Positions 8,772 through 18,400 of a stretch of 64,000 nucleotides of DNA are shown one piece after another (position 1 is the stretch's first letter; each line of letters begins with the position of its first letter). The stretch comes from Thermogemmatispora sp042408735 (GTDB lineage: Bacteria > Chloroflexota > Ktedonobacteria > Ktedonobacterales > Ktedonobacteraceae): NCBI RefSeq assembly GCF_042408735.1, contig NZ_JBHOQV010000118.1:1-64000 (forward strand), given 5' to 3'. The position numbers were made by a program, and so were the translations under genes. The notes below the pieces were generated by a model. It was given only the letters and a program-made list of their open reading frames with translations. It was not told the origin of the DNA and searched no databases.

Positions 8772-9221
8772 CGCTGTGTCCCACTCTCTGACCTTACTGC
8801 CCGCCGGCACAGCTCAACACGGGCCTGGCAGGCCAGCCCGCCTCGGAGCTGCTTGCTCGACCGCTCCCTGGCCAGGCTGAGAAGCGGGCTGTTGTGGAGG
8901 GAGATGTTCGCATGCTCTCTACTGAGATAGACGTCAAACCTTGCCTGACGTCCAGGGGAGAAGCAGGACCGCTCATAGTGTATCATAATTTGCCAGCTTG
9001 GGCACAACGATAACTGAGAGTAGCGAATAGCGGGACCGGAGCGGAGGGCGAGGGAGAGCAGAGGGAGAGCAGGCGGAAGAGCGGAGAGGGGCAGTGAAAG
9101 AGGACAGGGAGAGGGAAACCAACGGGCCGGCCGCCGCGCGAGGGGAGAAACGGGAGATGCGAGGGATGTACCACGGGCACCACAACAGGTACAATGGCCC
9201 TCGCAGATCCCCGAAAGCGTC
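8772..9221. other. Intergenic region with purine-rich tract
   Basis: This 450-bp gap holds no convincing gene. Bases 9030-9120 are strongly purine-biased on the plus strand (GAGGG and GGGAGAG runs). No clear terminator or promoter is visible. Confidence 0.5.
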
Positions 9222-10247
9222 TTACGGCTCCTGGTTCTCGTCAGAAGGAGCGACCAGCGTGAGTAGCTCCTCTTCAAGCTGGCGCCAGGCAAGCGCTTCG
9301 GCCTGGCTGACATCGAGCGGCTGGTGCTGGCGCGTCGCCTCGCTCATCATCCGAGCGACGCGACGGCGCAGGCTGGCGAGTAGGGGCTTTTGCCTCTCTA
9401 GCGGTGGTAGGCTATAGAGATCGATCGATTCGATAGAGTAGAATTCGTCAGGATCAAAGGCTAGTAAAAGTAGATTGGCGTATTTATGTAGCAGAGAAAG
9501 TTGTTCCTGTGCCAGCAACGGCAGTTGGCTGCTCACGGCCAGCAGGCAGCCGGCGACGCGGCGGACCCGGACGATCGGGCAGGCGATAGCGGTGAGAGCC
9601 TCGTCTTGCGCCAGTGGCTCCCATCCGGGAGTCGGAAGAAGCGTGAGCGGGGCCTGGGCTGGAACCTGGAAGATGACCGTGCGGGCGATAGAGACCGCAT
9701 GACCGGCCAGGGACTCGCTGCCATAAAAGCAAGCCTCGTTCTGGGAGCTGAGCTGCCAGCGCCGGCTGTCATTGGCCAGAGACGTGCGCAGGGTGCGTAC
9801 ACGCCCGCCACGCGAGGGCGGCATGCAGCGCAAGATGAGCAGGCTCAGGCCCTGTCGCCGTGGGTCAAGATGAATGCTGGCCTGCTGCAGCACAAGGTTG
9901 CTGACTACCCAGGTGCGCAGCGGCATCGGCACCCTGAGCGCAGCATTCAAGACGCGGTCATAAAAGACAGGAGCGATCTCCTGAGCCTCGCTGCAAAGGG
10001 TGGCACCCTGATCCCTGCGGCTCAGAAGAGCAAATTCGCGCGCCACCAGCTCCAGCAGCCCTTGATGGTGCTCTGGTAATGCACAGAAGAGGCGGTAAAG
10101 AGCATATGGACAGGGCGACTCGTCGCCGGTGGCCCAGCGTGACAGGGTAATGGGGGAAACACCTGCTGCTTCTATCAAGCGCATTTGTTCTTGAGGATCG
10201 TCTTCAATGCTGCTCAGGAATTCATACCATCTTTGAGGCTCGTACAT
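9222..10247 (-). CDS. Putative HTH/GAF-type transcriptional regulator
   Basis: A 341-residue cytoplasmic protein. Residues 20-50 (EAAGVSPITLSRWATGDESP) resemble a Cro/XRE-type helix-turn-helix. The middle, residues 90-280, has the alternating pattern of a GAF sensory domain (TAIACPIVRVRRVAGCLLAV, then LLHKYANLLLLAF). The C-terminus is helical. This is a recurrent Ktedonobacterial regulator layout; the ligand is unknown. The ATG at 10247 is preceded by AAGGAAGGAAG. An extended -10 (TGCTATAGT) and paired TTAAAAT repeats lie upstream, so it may respond to an activator. It stands alone, with no partner gene on its strand. Confidence 0.7.
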   Translation of the reverse strand: MYEPQRWYEFLSSIEDDPQEQMRLIEAAGVSPITLSRWATGDESPCPYALYRLFCALPEHHQGLLELVAREFALLSRRDQGATLCSEAQEIAPVFYDRVLNAALRVPMPLRTWVVSNLVLQQASIHLDPRRQGLSLLILRCMPPSRGGRVRTLRTSLANDSRRWQLSSQNEACFYGSESLAGHAVSIARTVIFQVPAQAPLTLLPTPGWEPLAQDEALTAIACPIVRVRRVAGCLLAVSSQLPLLAQEQLSLLHKYANLLLLAFDPDEFYSIESIDLYSLPPLERQKPLLASLRRRVARMMSEATRQHQPLDVSQAEALAWRQLEEELLTLVAPSDENQEP

Positions 10248-10295
10248 TCTTCCTTCCTTGGACCCTCTCAATAGCTACACACCGCTCCTCACCTA

Positions 10296-10304
10296 ACTAT
10301 AGCA
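10296..10304 (-). promoter_or_regulatory. Extended -10 promoter of the HTH/GAF regulator
   Basis: On the minus strand this reads TGCTATAGT, 49 bp before the ATG at 10247. No good -35 is present. The TTAAAAT repeats at 10325-10342 sit just upstream of where a -35 would be. Confidence 0.5.
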
Positions 10305-10324
10305 CGCCCCTCCGACCTCGGCCA

Positions 10325-10342
10325 TTAAAATTCCGTTAAAAT
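10325..10342. repeat. Paired TTAAAAT direct repeats, 11-bp period
   Basis: TTAAAAT at 10325-10331 and 10336-10342, start to start 11 bp. One helical turn of spacing and the AT-rich core resemble the direct-repeat boxes of OmpR/PhoB-family regulators. A second pair with the same period lies at 20879-20896. Confidence 0.45.
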
Positions 10343-10394
10343 TACGGGCCATGCATTTTTTGTCTATGGCAAACGTATATAAATAGTTATATAT

Positions 10395-10418
10395 CTACTA
10401 GAAGGAGACATCTAGTAG
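10395..10418. repeat. Perfect 8-bp inverted repeat with AGGAGACA loop
   Basis: CTACTAGA (10395-10402) and TCTAGTAG (10411-10418) flank AGGAGACA. In plus-strand RNA the loop would show a Shine-Dalgarno-like AGGAG. No ORF start follows closely. It could instead be an operator between the divergent regulator and mutL. Confidence 0.45.
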
Positions 10419-10548
10419 GAAGCGAGCCGCTGGGAGAACCCAAAAAGGCTAGAGGGTCTTGTGGCTCTTGCTGGGGGTGAAGGCAAGCGACTCTGCTGCT
10501 GACTGGGGAGCGGAGCCCGAATCAGAGGCCGCGTGCTGCCTGACTCTA

Positions 10549-10557
10549 TGGTATAAT
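10549..10557 (+). promoter_or_regulatory. Extended -10 promoter for mutL-priA
   Basis: TGGTATAAT, a consensus extended -10 element, with no recognisable -35. It lies 155 bp before the mutL ATG, and nothing else in the gap looks like a promoter on this strand. Confidence 0.6.
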
Positions 10558-10711
10558 CAGCTCGTACGAACAATCGTTCTTGCCTGCCCGCTTCCCGCCG
10601 AGGGGAGGAAGATCGAAAGCGGGCTGAGCGACTACTGTTGAGGAGTGGAGCGAGGGCGGGAGCTGTCTGTTTCTCCCTGCTCGCTTCAGCAGCGAAAGAA
10701 GAGTCTGCCCT

Positions 10712-12835
10712 ATGCCGATTCGCCAACTGGCCCCAGAGGTCGCAGCCAAAATCGCCGCTGGCGAGGTGGTGGAGCGCCCCGCCTCGGTCGTTAAAGAATT
10801 AATTGAGAACAGCATCGATGCCGGAGCCTCGCAGATTCGGGTTGATCTTATTCAAGGAGGTCTGCAGCTGATACGGGTCAGCGACAATGGCTGCGGCATT
10901 CCTCCGGAGGAGCTACCCTTAGCGCTGGCGCGCCATGCCACCAGCAAGGTCAGTACTGTGGAGGATCTGGAGCGCATTCGCTCGCTGGGTTTCCGTGGGG
11001 AGGCGCTGGCAAGCATTGCTGCCGTGGCTGAAGTGGTGCTGATCAGCCGGCCCCGTGGGGCGGCGGACAGCGCTCAGGTCAGCGCCTGCAATGGCCAGAT
11101 TTCCTCAGTTAGCCCGGCGGCCTCCCCCGAGGGAACCATCGTCACGGTGCGCAACCTCTTCAGTGCCGTACCGGCGCGCTTGAAGTTTCTCAAGAGCCGC
11201 CAGACAGAGGTCAGTCATTGTTTGCATCTGCTTCAGCAGTATGCCCTGGCCTACCCAGAGATCCGCTTTACGGTCACGAGCGAGGGGCGCGAGGTCTTTA
11301 CCACTCCCGGCGATGGCCAACTGGCCACCGTGCTGGTGCAGATGTATGGTCCGACTGTGGCCAGGCAGATGGTGCCCCTCAGCAGCGCCCCGGCTGAGGA
11401 CCCTGAGCGCCCGCTGATTAGCGGCTACGTCAGCCGGCCCACCTGTTATAAGAGCACGCGCCAGTACCTCTCGTTCTTTGTCAATCGTCGCTGGGTTCAC
11501 AGCCGCCTGCTCATCGCCGCTGTTGAAGAAGCCTACCGCACCCTCTTGCTCAGTGGGCGCCATCCGCTGGCGGTGATCAACATCCAGGTTGACCCCTCGC
11601 AAATCGATGTCAACGTCCACCCGGCCAAGACGGAGATTCGCTTTCTGCGCGAGCGTCGTATCTACGCCGAACTGATGCGGGCGGTGCGCCGCGCCGTTCT
11701 GGACGGGGCGGAGGCTCCAAGCTGGCAGCCAGCCCAGCGATCCTCTTCGGCGGCGGCTGCTCCGTCTGCGGAGCCAGCGCCTCAGCCTGACGAGAAGGTG
11801 GGGGAAGAGGAAGAGACGATTGCCCAGGAGCAAGCTCCCGCCTCCTCGGCGGAGCTGGCCTCTCAAGAGCAGCCGCGGAAGGGGCAGGCCGTCGGGCCGA
11901 CCTCCGATCCCGCGCACGGCCCTCAGAGGGTCGACAGGGTCAGCCTGAGACATGCTTTTCCTCTTGATAATCCCTGGCTGACGGTCAGCGAGGAGGAGCG
12001 CGGAGCACGAGCCGCTCTGCAGTCGCGTCTGTGGCAGGGTCATTTACATCCGAGGCAGGGCGAAGCGGGACGTTCCTCCCGTTCCCAGGCAGCCGCTTTT
12101 AGCAGGTCCTCGGGGCCTGCCGAGAAGGAGCTGGAGAGGGAGCACGAGCAGGCTACTCCTCCTCTCCAGGAGGAGGCCGAGCAGGCCGCCGGGCCTCTGC
12201 CCGCGTCCGAGATAATGGCTCCCACGCCGTTTGGGTCGCGCCAGGAGCAGGCACGCTTTCCTGAGCTGCGCGTCATCGGGCAGTTGCTCCAGAGCTATAT
12301 TGTGGCTGAGGGGCGTGATGGCCTCTATCTGATCGATCAGCACGCCGCTCACGAGCGCATTATTCTGGAGCGCATGCTGACCGCGCGTCAGGAACAGACA
12401 TCGCTGGCCCAGATGCTCCTGACACCCCTGCGCCTTGAGCTTGCGCCTGCTGAGTTGGAGGCCATCGAGGGGCGCCTTGACGAGCTGCGCGCTCTGGGCT
12501 TTGAGTTGGAGATGCTCGATCACGGCCAGCTCCTGGCGCGCGCGGTTCCTTCCGTGCTTGCCAGGCAGCTCAGCGCACGCTCGCTGCAGGAGCTGCTCAG
12601 GGAGCTGACTGCCCCAGAGCACGATGGGTATAGCCAGACCTGGGAGGAGCATGCACTCGCTAACATCGCCTGTAAGGCCGCCATTAAAGCTAACTATTTT
12701 CTGACCAGCAGCGAAATGCGTGAACTGATCGATCAGCTTGCGCGAACGCGCGCACCCTTTAGCTGCTGCCATGGTCGCCCGACAACTATCCGTTTTAGTG
12801 CTGCCGCACTGGAACGCGAGTTTGGGAGGCGCTAG
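10712..12835 (+). CDS. mutL: DNA mismatch repair protein MutL
   Basis: A 707-residue mismatch repair factor that couples mismatch recognition by MutS to strand incision. The N-terminal GHKL ATPase domain (1-330) shows ELIENSIDAGASQIRVD, DNGCGIP, ATSKV and GFRGEALASI. A disordered Glu/Pro/Gln-rich linker spans about 340-510. The C-terminal domain has the endonuclease metal motif DQHA-x2-E-x4-E at residues 542-553, plus ACKAAIKAN and CCHGRPT near the end. This is therefore the nicking type of MutL, found in bacteria without MutH. No mutS lies nearby. The stop TAG overlaps the priA GTG by one base, so the two are translationally coupled. Confidence 0.97.
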   Translation: MPIRQLAPEVAAKIAAGEVVERPASVVKELIENSIDAGASQIRVDLIQGGLQLIRVSDNGCGIPPEELPLALARHATSKVSTVEDLERIRSLGFRGEALASIAAVAEVVLISRPRGAADSAQVSACNGQISSVSPAASPEGTIVTVRNLFSAVPARLKFLKSRQTEVSHCLHLLQQYALAYPEIRFTVTSEGREVFTTPGDGQLATVLVQMYGPTVARQMVPLSSAPAEDPERPLISGYVSRPTCYKSTRQYLSFFVNRRWVHSRLLIAAVEEAYRTLLLSGRHPLAVINIQVDPSQIDVNVHPAKTEIRFLRERRIYAELMRAVRRAVLDGAEAPSWQPAQRSSSAAAAPSAEPAPQPDEKVGEEEETIAQEQAPASSAELASQEQPRKGQAVGPTSDPAHGPQRVDRVSLRHAFPLDNPWLTVSEEERGARAALQSRLWQGHLHPRQGEAGRSSRSQAAAFSRSSGPAEKELEREHEQATPPLQEEAEQAAGPLPASEIMAPTPFGSRQEQARFPELRVIGQLLQSYIVAEGRDGLYLIDQHAAHERIILERMLTARQEQTSLAQMLLTPLRLELAPAELEAIEGRLDELRALGFELEMLDHGQLLARAVPSVLARQLSARSLQELLRELTAPEHDGYSQTWEEHALANIACKAAIKANYFLTSSEMRELIDQLARTRAPFSCCHGRPTTIRFSAAALEREFGRR

Positions 12836-15444
12836 TGTTTGCTGACGTGCTGACTGTGGCCGCCAGTTGGCAGGGAGAGCGACCTCTCCTGACATATGAG
12901 GTGCCTGAGGAGCTGAGCGGGCAGCTCCGGCCCGGCCAGTTGGTGGCTGTGCCCTATGGAGAACGGTTGGTCGAGGGCGTTATCTGGCAACTGGCGGAGA
13001 CCTGTCGCTATGGCGAGCTGGAAGGGCTGCGCCCGCTGCAGGCCCTGCTCGATCCTCAGCCGGTGCTCTTGCCCTATCAGCAGGCCCTGGCTGAGTGGAT
13101 GGCCGATTACTATGTCACCTCGCTGGCGCTGGTGGTTCAGCTGATGCTCCCTCCGGGCCTGCTGCAGGGGTCGCGAGCTGTTCTGACGCTGGTGAAGCAA
13201 GAGCCGCGTGGGGCTATCTCTCTGCCGCTGCAGGCTTTAATTGGCCTGCTATTGGACGAGGGCGAGATAGATGTCGCGCGCCTGCGGAGTATGCTGGGTC
13301 CCACGCGGGCCCGCGCCCTCCTCAAGGAAGCCGTGGCCAGCGGCCTCATCGAGCGCGAGCCGCGCCTGAAAGAGCCGCGCCTGCGTCCACGGCGTCAGCG
13401 GGCCGTTCGGCTGCGGCTGTATGGCGAGGAGCTAGCCGCCTGGAAACGGCATCTGGAGGAAAGTCTGCCGCCGAACGCTGTGTCCGCTGCTTCCCCCGGC
13501 GAGCCCCTGGAGCTGCTGCCTTTCTCCTCTGCCCCAGGCCGGGGACTGCGCTCGCTGAGGTCCCCGACCTTCCCAACGGCCTCCAAAGGGCAGACCAGAG
13601 CCTCCCTGGCGCCGCTTCAGATCGGCCGGAGCCAGGAGCAGTGGCGTGCCCTGCGCGCGCTGGCTGCCGTTGACCTGCTCGAGCACAGCCCGCCCGAGAT
13701 ACTCTGGACGCCAAGCCGTCTGGCGCGTGCCAGTGGCCTTACCCAGGCCCAGCTCCAACAGCTCGTAGCTGAGGGTGTTCTGGCCATCGAAGAGGATGTG
13801 GAGGTCCGGCGTGACCCGCTGCGCGACCGGCCCATTGTGCCCAGCGAGCCGTTGCCTCTGACGCCGGCCCAGGAAGCTGCCCTGGGTGCCATCCTGGCCC
13901 CCGAAGCTGCTCAGCGTCCCCTGCTCCTCCACGGGGTCACCGGCAGCGGCAAAACCGAGGTCTACCTGCAAGCCCTGTCGGCGCTCATTGCTCGCGGCAA
14001 GAAAGGGCTGGTCCTGGTCCCGGAGATTGCCATCACGGCCCAGGCCGTCCAGCGTATCGCCGGGCGCTTCCCGGGGCGGGTAGCCATCATCCACAGCGCC
14101 CTTAGCCCCGGCGAGCGCTACGACGAATGGCGGCGTATCCGGGCCGGTCAAGTGGACGTGGTCCTTGGCTCGCGCTCGGCCCTGTTCGTCCCATTACCCG
14201 ACCTGGGGATTGTCATCCTTGACGAGGAGCACGAAACGGCCTACAAGCAGGAGGAGCGTCGACCCACCTATCATGCGCGTGAGGTAGCCTGTGCCCTGGG
14301 GCGGCTCCTTGGGATTCCCATCGTTCTCGGCAGCGCCACCCCTTCCGTGTCGAGCTTCTACCGTGCCCGGCAGGGGACCTATCAACTGGTGGAACTGCCC
14401 GAGCGCATAGGGGCCCCGCTGCCGCCGGTAGAGATCGTTGACCTGCGCAGTGAGCTTCATGCCGGCAACACCAGCATTCTCAGTCGGCGCCTGCGCAGCG
14501 AGCTGGAGCGTGTCCTTGCCCGGCGCCAGCAGGCCATTCTCTATCTCAACCGCCGCGGAGCTGCCAGTTGTGTCCTCTGTCGCGAATGTGGCTACGTAGC
14601 CATGTGTGAACACTGCGACGTCCCGCTAACCTATCACGCCACCGAGCGCATTCTCCTCTGCCACTACTGCAATCTCCGACGTCCCGTCCTGACCCGCTGT
14701 CCACACTGCGACAGCCACGGCCTGCGCTACTTTGGGATTGGCACCGAGAAGGTTGAGCAGGCGCTGCAACAGACCTTTCCTGGCGCCCGTCTGCTGCGCT
14801 GGGACCGCGATACGGCGCGCACGCGCCGCGCCCATGAACAGCTGCTAGACCGCTTTGCCAATCACGAAGCCGACATCCTGATCGGCACCCAGATGATTGC
14901 CAAGGGCCTCGATCTACCTGGGGTCACCCTGGTAGGTGTGGTTGCCGCCGACATCGCTCTCCTGCTACCGGACTTTGCGGCCTCCGAGCGGGCTTTCACC
15001 CTTCTGACCCAGGTTGCGGGCCGCGCCGGGCGCGGCAGCGAGTCCGGGCTGGTCATCATTCAGACCTTCAATCCCGAGCACTTTGCCATCGAGACGGCCT
15101 CACGCCACGCCTACCATGAATTCTATGCCGCTGAAATCGCTCTGCGTCAGCGCTACGGCTATCCTCCCTTCCGCCAGTTCGTCAAGTTCACCTATAGCCA
15201 TGTAAACCGGCGCCAGGCCCAGAACGAGGCTCTCCTGCTGCGCGAGCAACTCGATCGCGTCATCGCCGAGCTGGGACTTGAGGAGACCGACATCGTGGGT
15301 CCGGCCCCGGCAGTGATGGAGCGCATCCGTGACGAATTTCGCTGGCAGATGATCGCGCGCGGTCCAGATCTGCGCCCCCTGCTGCGCGCACTCGCTATTC
15401 CTCCGGGCTGGCACGTCGACATCGATCCAGTCAGCACCATGTGA
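12835..15444 (+). CDS. priA: Primosomal protein N' (replication restart helicase PriA)
   Basis: An 869-residue superfamily 2 helicase that recognises stalled forks and reloads the replisome. The N-terminal DNA-binding domain is at about 1-110 and a winged-helix-like region at 120-200. The Walker A motif GVTGSGKT ends near residue 374, and the DEEH box starts at 463 with the family sequence DEEHETAYKQEERRPTYHAR. A zinc-binding insert from residue 579 has four CxxC pairs (CVLC, CEHC, CHYC, CPHC), followed by GIGTEKVEQ. The GTG start overlaps the mutL stop. A low-similarity insert at about 205-260 lengthens the linker before the helicase core. Confidence 0.96.
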   Translation: MFADVLTVAASWQGERPLLTYEVPEELSGQLRPGQLVAVPYGERLVEGVIWQLAETCRYGELEGLRPLQALLDPQPVLLPYQQALAEWMADYYVTSLALVVQLMLPPGLLQGSRAVLTLVKQEPRGAISLPLQALIGLLLDEGEIDVARLRSMLGPTRARALLKEAVASGLIEREPRLKEPRLRPRRQRAVRLRLYGEELAAWKRHLEESLPPNAVSAASPGEPLELLPFSSAPGRGLRSLRSPTFPTASKGQTRASLAPLQIGRSQEQWRALRALAAVDLLEHSPPEILWTPSRLARASGLTQAQLQQLVAEGVLAIEEDVEVRRDPLRDRPIVPSEPLPLTPAQEAALGAILAPEAAQRPLLLHGVTGSGKTEVYLQALSALIARGKKGLVLVPEIAITAQAVQRIAGRFPGRVAIIHSALSPGERYDEWRRIRAGQVDVVLGSRSALFVPLPDLGIVILDEEHETAYKQEERRPTYHAREVACALGRLLGIPIVLGSATPSVSSFYRARQGTYQLVELPERIGAPLPPVEIVDLRSELHAGNTSILSRRLRSELERVLARRQQAILYLNRRGAASCVLCRECGYVAMCEHCDVPLTYHATERILLCHYCNLRRPVLTRCPHCDSHGLRYFGIGTEKVEQALQQTFPGARLLRWDRDTARTRRAHEQLLDRFANHEADILIGTQMIAKGLDLPGVTLVGVVAADIALLLPDFAASERAFTLLTQVAGRAGRGSESGLVIIQTFNPEHFAIETASRHAYHEFYAAEIALRQRYGYPPFRQFVKFTYSHVNRRQAQNEALLLREQLDRVIAELGLEETDIVGPAPAVMERIRDEFRWQMIARGPDLRPLLRALAIPPGWHVDIDPVSTM

Positions 15445-15471
15445 GAGCCTGCCTGTATGCCTGAGCGCTCG

Positions 15472-18400
15472 CTAGGGGATAGCCTCGATGCGCACGCACC
15501 CCTGGCCTGGCACCAGGCGCAGGCCCAGGCGCCGGCTGATCCTCCAGAGGGCCTCATAGACAGCGTCGGCGATATCCCCATCCTGGAGCAGGAGCGTGAG
15601 CGTCTGCAGGGTCTCTTGATCCTGGGCGAGTTGTCCGACAGCCTCCGCCAGGGTGCGGCGTAGATACTTATCTTCCTCCTCGCGGCAAAGCAGGCGCAGC
15701 AGTTGGGGAACAAGCGAACGTTCGCCAAGCTGGCCGAGGGTATGGGCGATGGTACAGCGCACCGGCAACTCGACCTCCTCGTCGCTCAGCAGGGCCAGCA
15801 AGTATGGCCCGACGCTGCGCTCCCCCAGGTTGCCCAGCGCCCGCGCAATGGCCTCACGCACCCAGGAACCGCGTCGCCGATCGGCCAGCAGCGTCAGGAG
15901 CTGTGGCACGACCCATCGTTCGCCCAGGTGGCCTAAGGCCCCAGCAATGGCCTCGCGTACCGGTAACTCGACCTCCTCATCGGCCAACAGGTTCAGCAGC
16001 AAGGGGATGACCGAGCGCTCGCCCAGGTAGCCCAGGGCCACAGCAATGGCATGGCGCACTGAGCGATCGATATACTCATTGTCAAGGAGGCTCAGGAGCT
16101 GCGGAATCAGGCTCCGCTCACCCAGGCGGGCCAGGGCTGCTGCGATCGCGTGGCGCAGCGGCAGCGGCAAGCGCTCATCGGCGAGCAGGCGCAGCAGTTG
16201 AGGGGCGATGGAGCGCTCGCCAAGCTGACCCAAGGCCGCCGCCAGCGTATGACGTAGCGGCAGCGGAAGATGCTCCTCGACGAGAAGGACAAGCAACTGA
16301 GGGGCGATGGAGCGTTCGCCAAGCTGGCCGAGGGTGGCCGCGATAGCATCGCGCACCGAGGGATCCAGGCCGTCATCTGTCAGCAAGTTGAGCAGCTGAG
16401 GCACAATCGAGCGCTCGCCCAGATGGCCCAGGGCGTGGGCGATGGCGTAGCGCACCGAAGGATCGATCTCCTCATCCGAGAGCAGGCGCAAAAGATGGGG
16501 CACGATGGCGCGCTCTCCTATGTGGCCCAGGGCGTTAGCGATGGCGTAGCGCACCGAGGCATCAAGCTGCTCGTCGACCAGCAGGTGTACCAGAGGCAAG
16601 GCCAGCGAGCGCTCGCCGAGTCGCCCCAGGGCATCGGCGATAGCGTCGCGCACCAGCACATCGACCCCCTCATCGGCCAACAGATGCAAGAGGCCCATGT
16701 TCACCCACTCACCCCCAATCTCTGCCAGCACTTCCGCGCTATTGCGCCGGTCCAGGGGATAGGGAGTCGCCGTCAGCAGAGCAAAGAGGCGGCTGATGAC
16801 CTCCTGGCGCAGGCCGCTCTCGCGCATGGCTGGTCGCATCGCCAGACAGCGTCCCGCCAGGAGCAGATTCGTATGGAAAAGGTCGTCGCTGGAGCGCCTC
16901 CGTCCACCGTTGCCAAGCAGGTGCTGAAGCAGGGGACTGAGATCGCTCACGCGCCCGGCGTAGAGCAAGATCACCTCTTCCCACCAGGGATTGCCGCGAC
17001 GCTTGATCAGCTCTGAGAGCTTCCCATGCTCGACGGCGTAGAGAGCGGTCAGATACTCCTGCAAGGTCAAATGCAGAAAGCCATACCACCCACGGGCCTG
17101 CTCCTTCAGGAGCGTGTGTTGCCCTATGATTTCCTTGAAGATCTCCTGGCTCTGCTCGGAGTCGAGACCGATGGTCGGCAGGAAGCGAGCGATTTCCTCC
17201 AGCAGCTCATCTTCGGGAAAATAGCGCTGGCCACGCAGGTGGAAGTGCCAGGCAATAGCCTCCAGCAACTGAAGCTTGTGCTGAGGCAGAAATTGACTGT
17301 GACGGCGAATATCGCGACTGCTATCCCAGCGCGTCAGCAGCGTCTCCACGCAACGCCGATATAGCTCGACGCGCCGGTCGGGCAAATCTAACTGCTCTTC
17401 GTAGAGGAGGACGATCAGCGAGAGCAGCAAGGGATTGCCCGCCAGAGCCTGCACCCGGGGACTGCGTTCGAGACGATAGATCAAATCGTTCGCCGCCTCG
17501 GGCGGCAGCCGAGAGCCGGTCAGCGCCAGCCAGCGCTGAATGAACTGACGGATATCCTCGGGACGGAAATCGAGAACCTCCAACTCGCGGAAACCGGTCA
17601 GGCGACTGCGCTGGTGGTAACCGGCCTTGCGGGCCGTCACTACGATTGGCACCTGGGGATAGCGTGTCGCCAGCTCCATGATCATCATGACGACCGTACG
17701 ATAGGTCGACTCGGCCTCATCTTTGCTGGTGCCGGTCAGAGTCTCATCGAGAGCGTCGAGCAGGAGCAGGGCCTTCCCTTCCTGAAGGCGGGCGTGCATC
17801 AGGGCCAGGGCCATTCCCCGAGGAATGCGATAGCGCTCCTCCCACGTTCGGGCGGAAAATTGAATGATGTCAATGTTGCGAGAGGCAGCGCTGGGGGTGG
17901 CGGAGACGAAAGTATTCAGCTCAACAAAGATGGGAAGGTCGGGCAGGCCCTCTAGCTGGCCGGAGAGCGAGCGCAGGGCCAGATATTTCAGCAAGGTAGT
18001 CTTACCGGCGCCGGGGTCTCCCAGGACCACGCTCCGGCGGTAGCGGCGAATAGCCTCGTCTGGATCGAGCGTAGCGGTTGACTGGCTATCGCAGTAGCGG
18101 TGGCTGCCGTGAGCAAGATCGACAAGGTCGCCGCCGGGCTGCCTTCCGTAGCGCTCCTCATCGAGCTGGTAGCCCGGGCGAGTCTCCTCGTGCAGGCGTA
18201 CGCGGATATAGAGATCAAGCAGATTGATAGGAAGATTCATATCGAGAATTTGTAGGTGGGTCAGGCGGGGATCGACGCGCAACCCCGATCGATACTGCTC
18301 CAGGGCCTGGCGCAGGCAGCGGGTAGAGAGGCGCTGGCGCCAGGCATTAGCCTCATCTTCGCTCTGGGAGGCGCGCAGACGTCCCAGGTAGAGGTTGACG

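Noticed and set aside
9030..9120. Purine tract considered as a triplex-forming or regulatory element
   Set aside because: Similar purine-rich stretches occur before other genes here, such as 42296-42416, so it is probably background composition.
8339..9313. 324-residue minus-strand ORF upstream of the BACON-like protein
   Set aside because: Out of frame with the zinc-ribbon gene it overlaps. Ser/Arg/Leu-rich noise, and it runs through the purine-rich tract.
15664..16653. Tandem 99-bp units considered as a CRISPR array or satellite
   Set aside because: Units are contiguous, in frame and encode helical HEAT-like repeats; there are no spacers.
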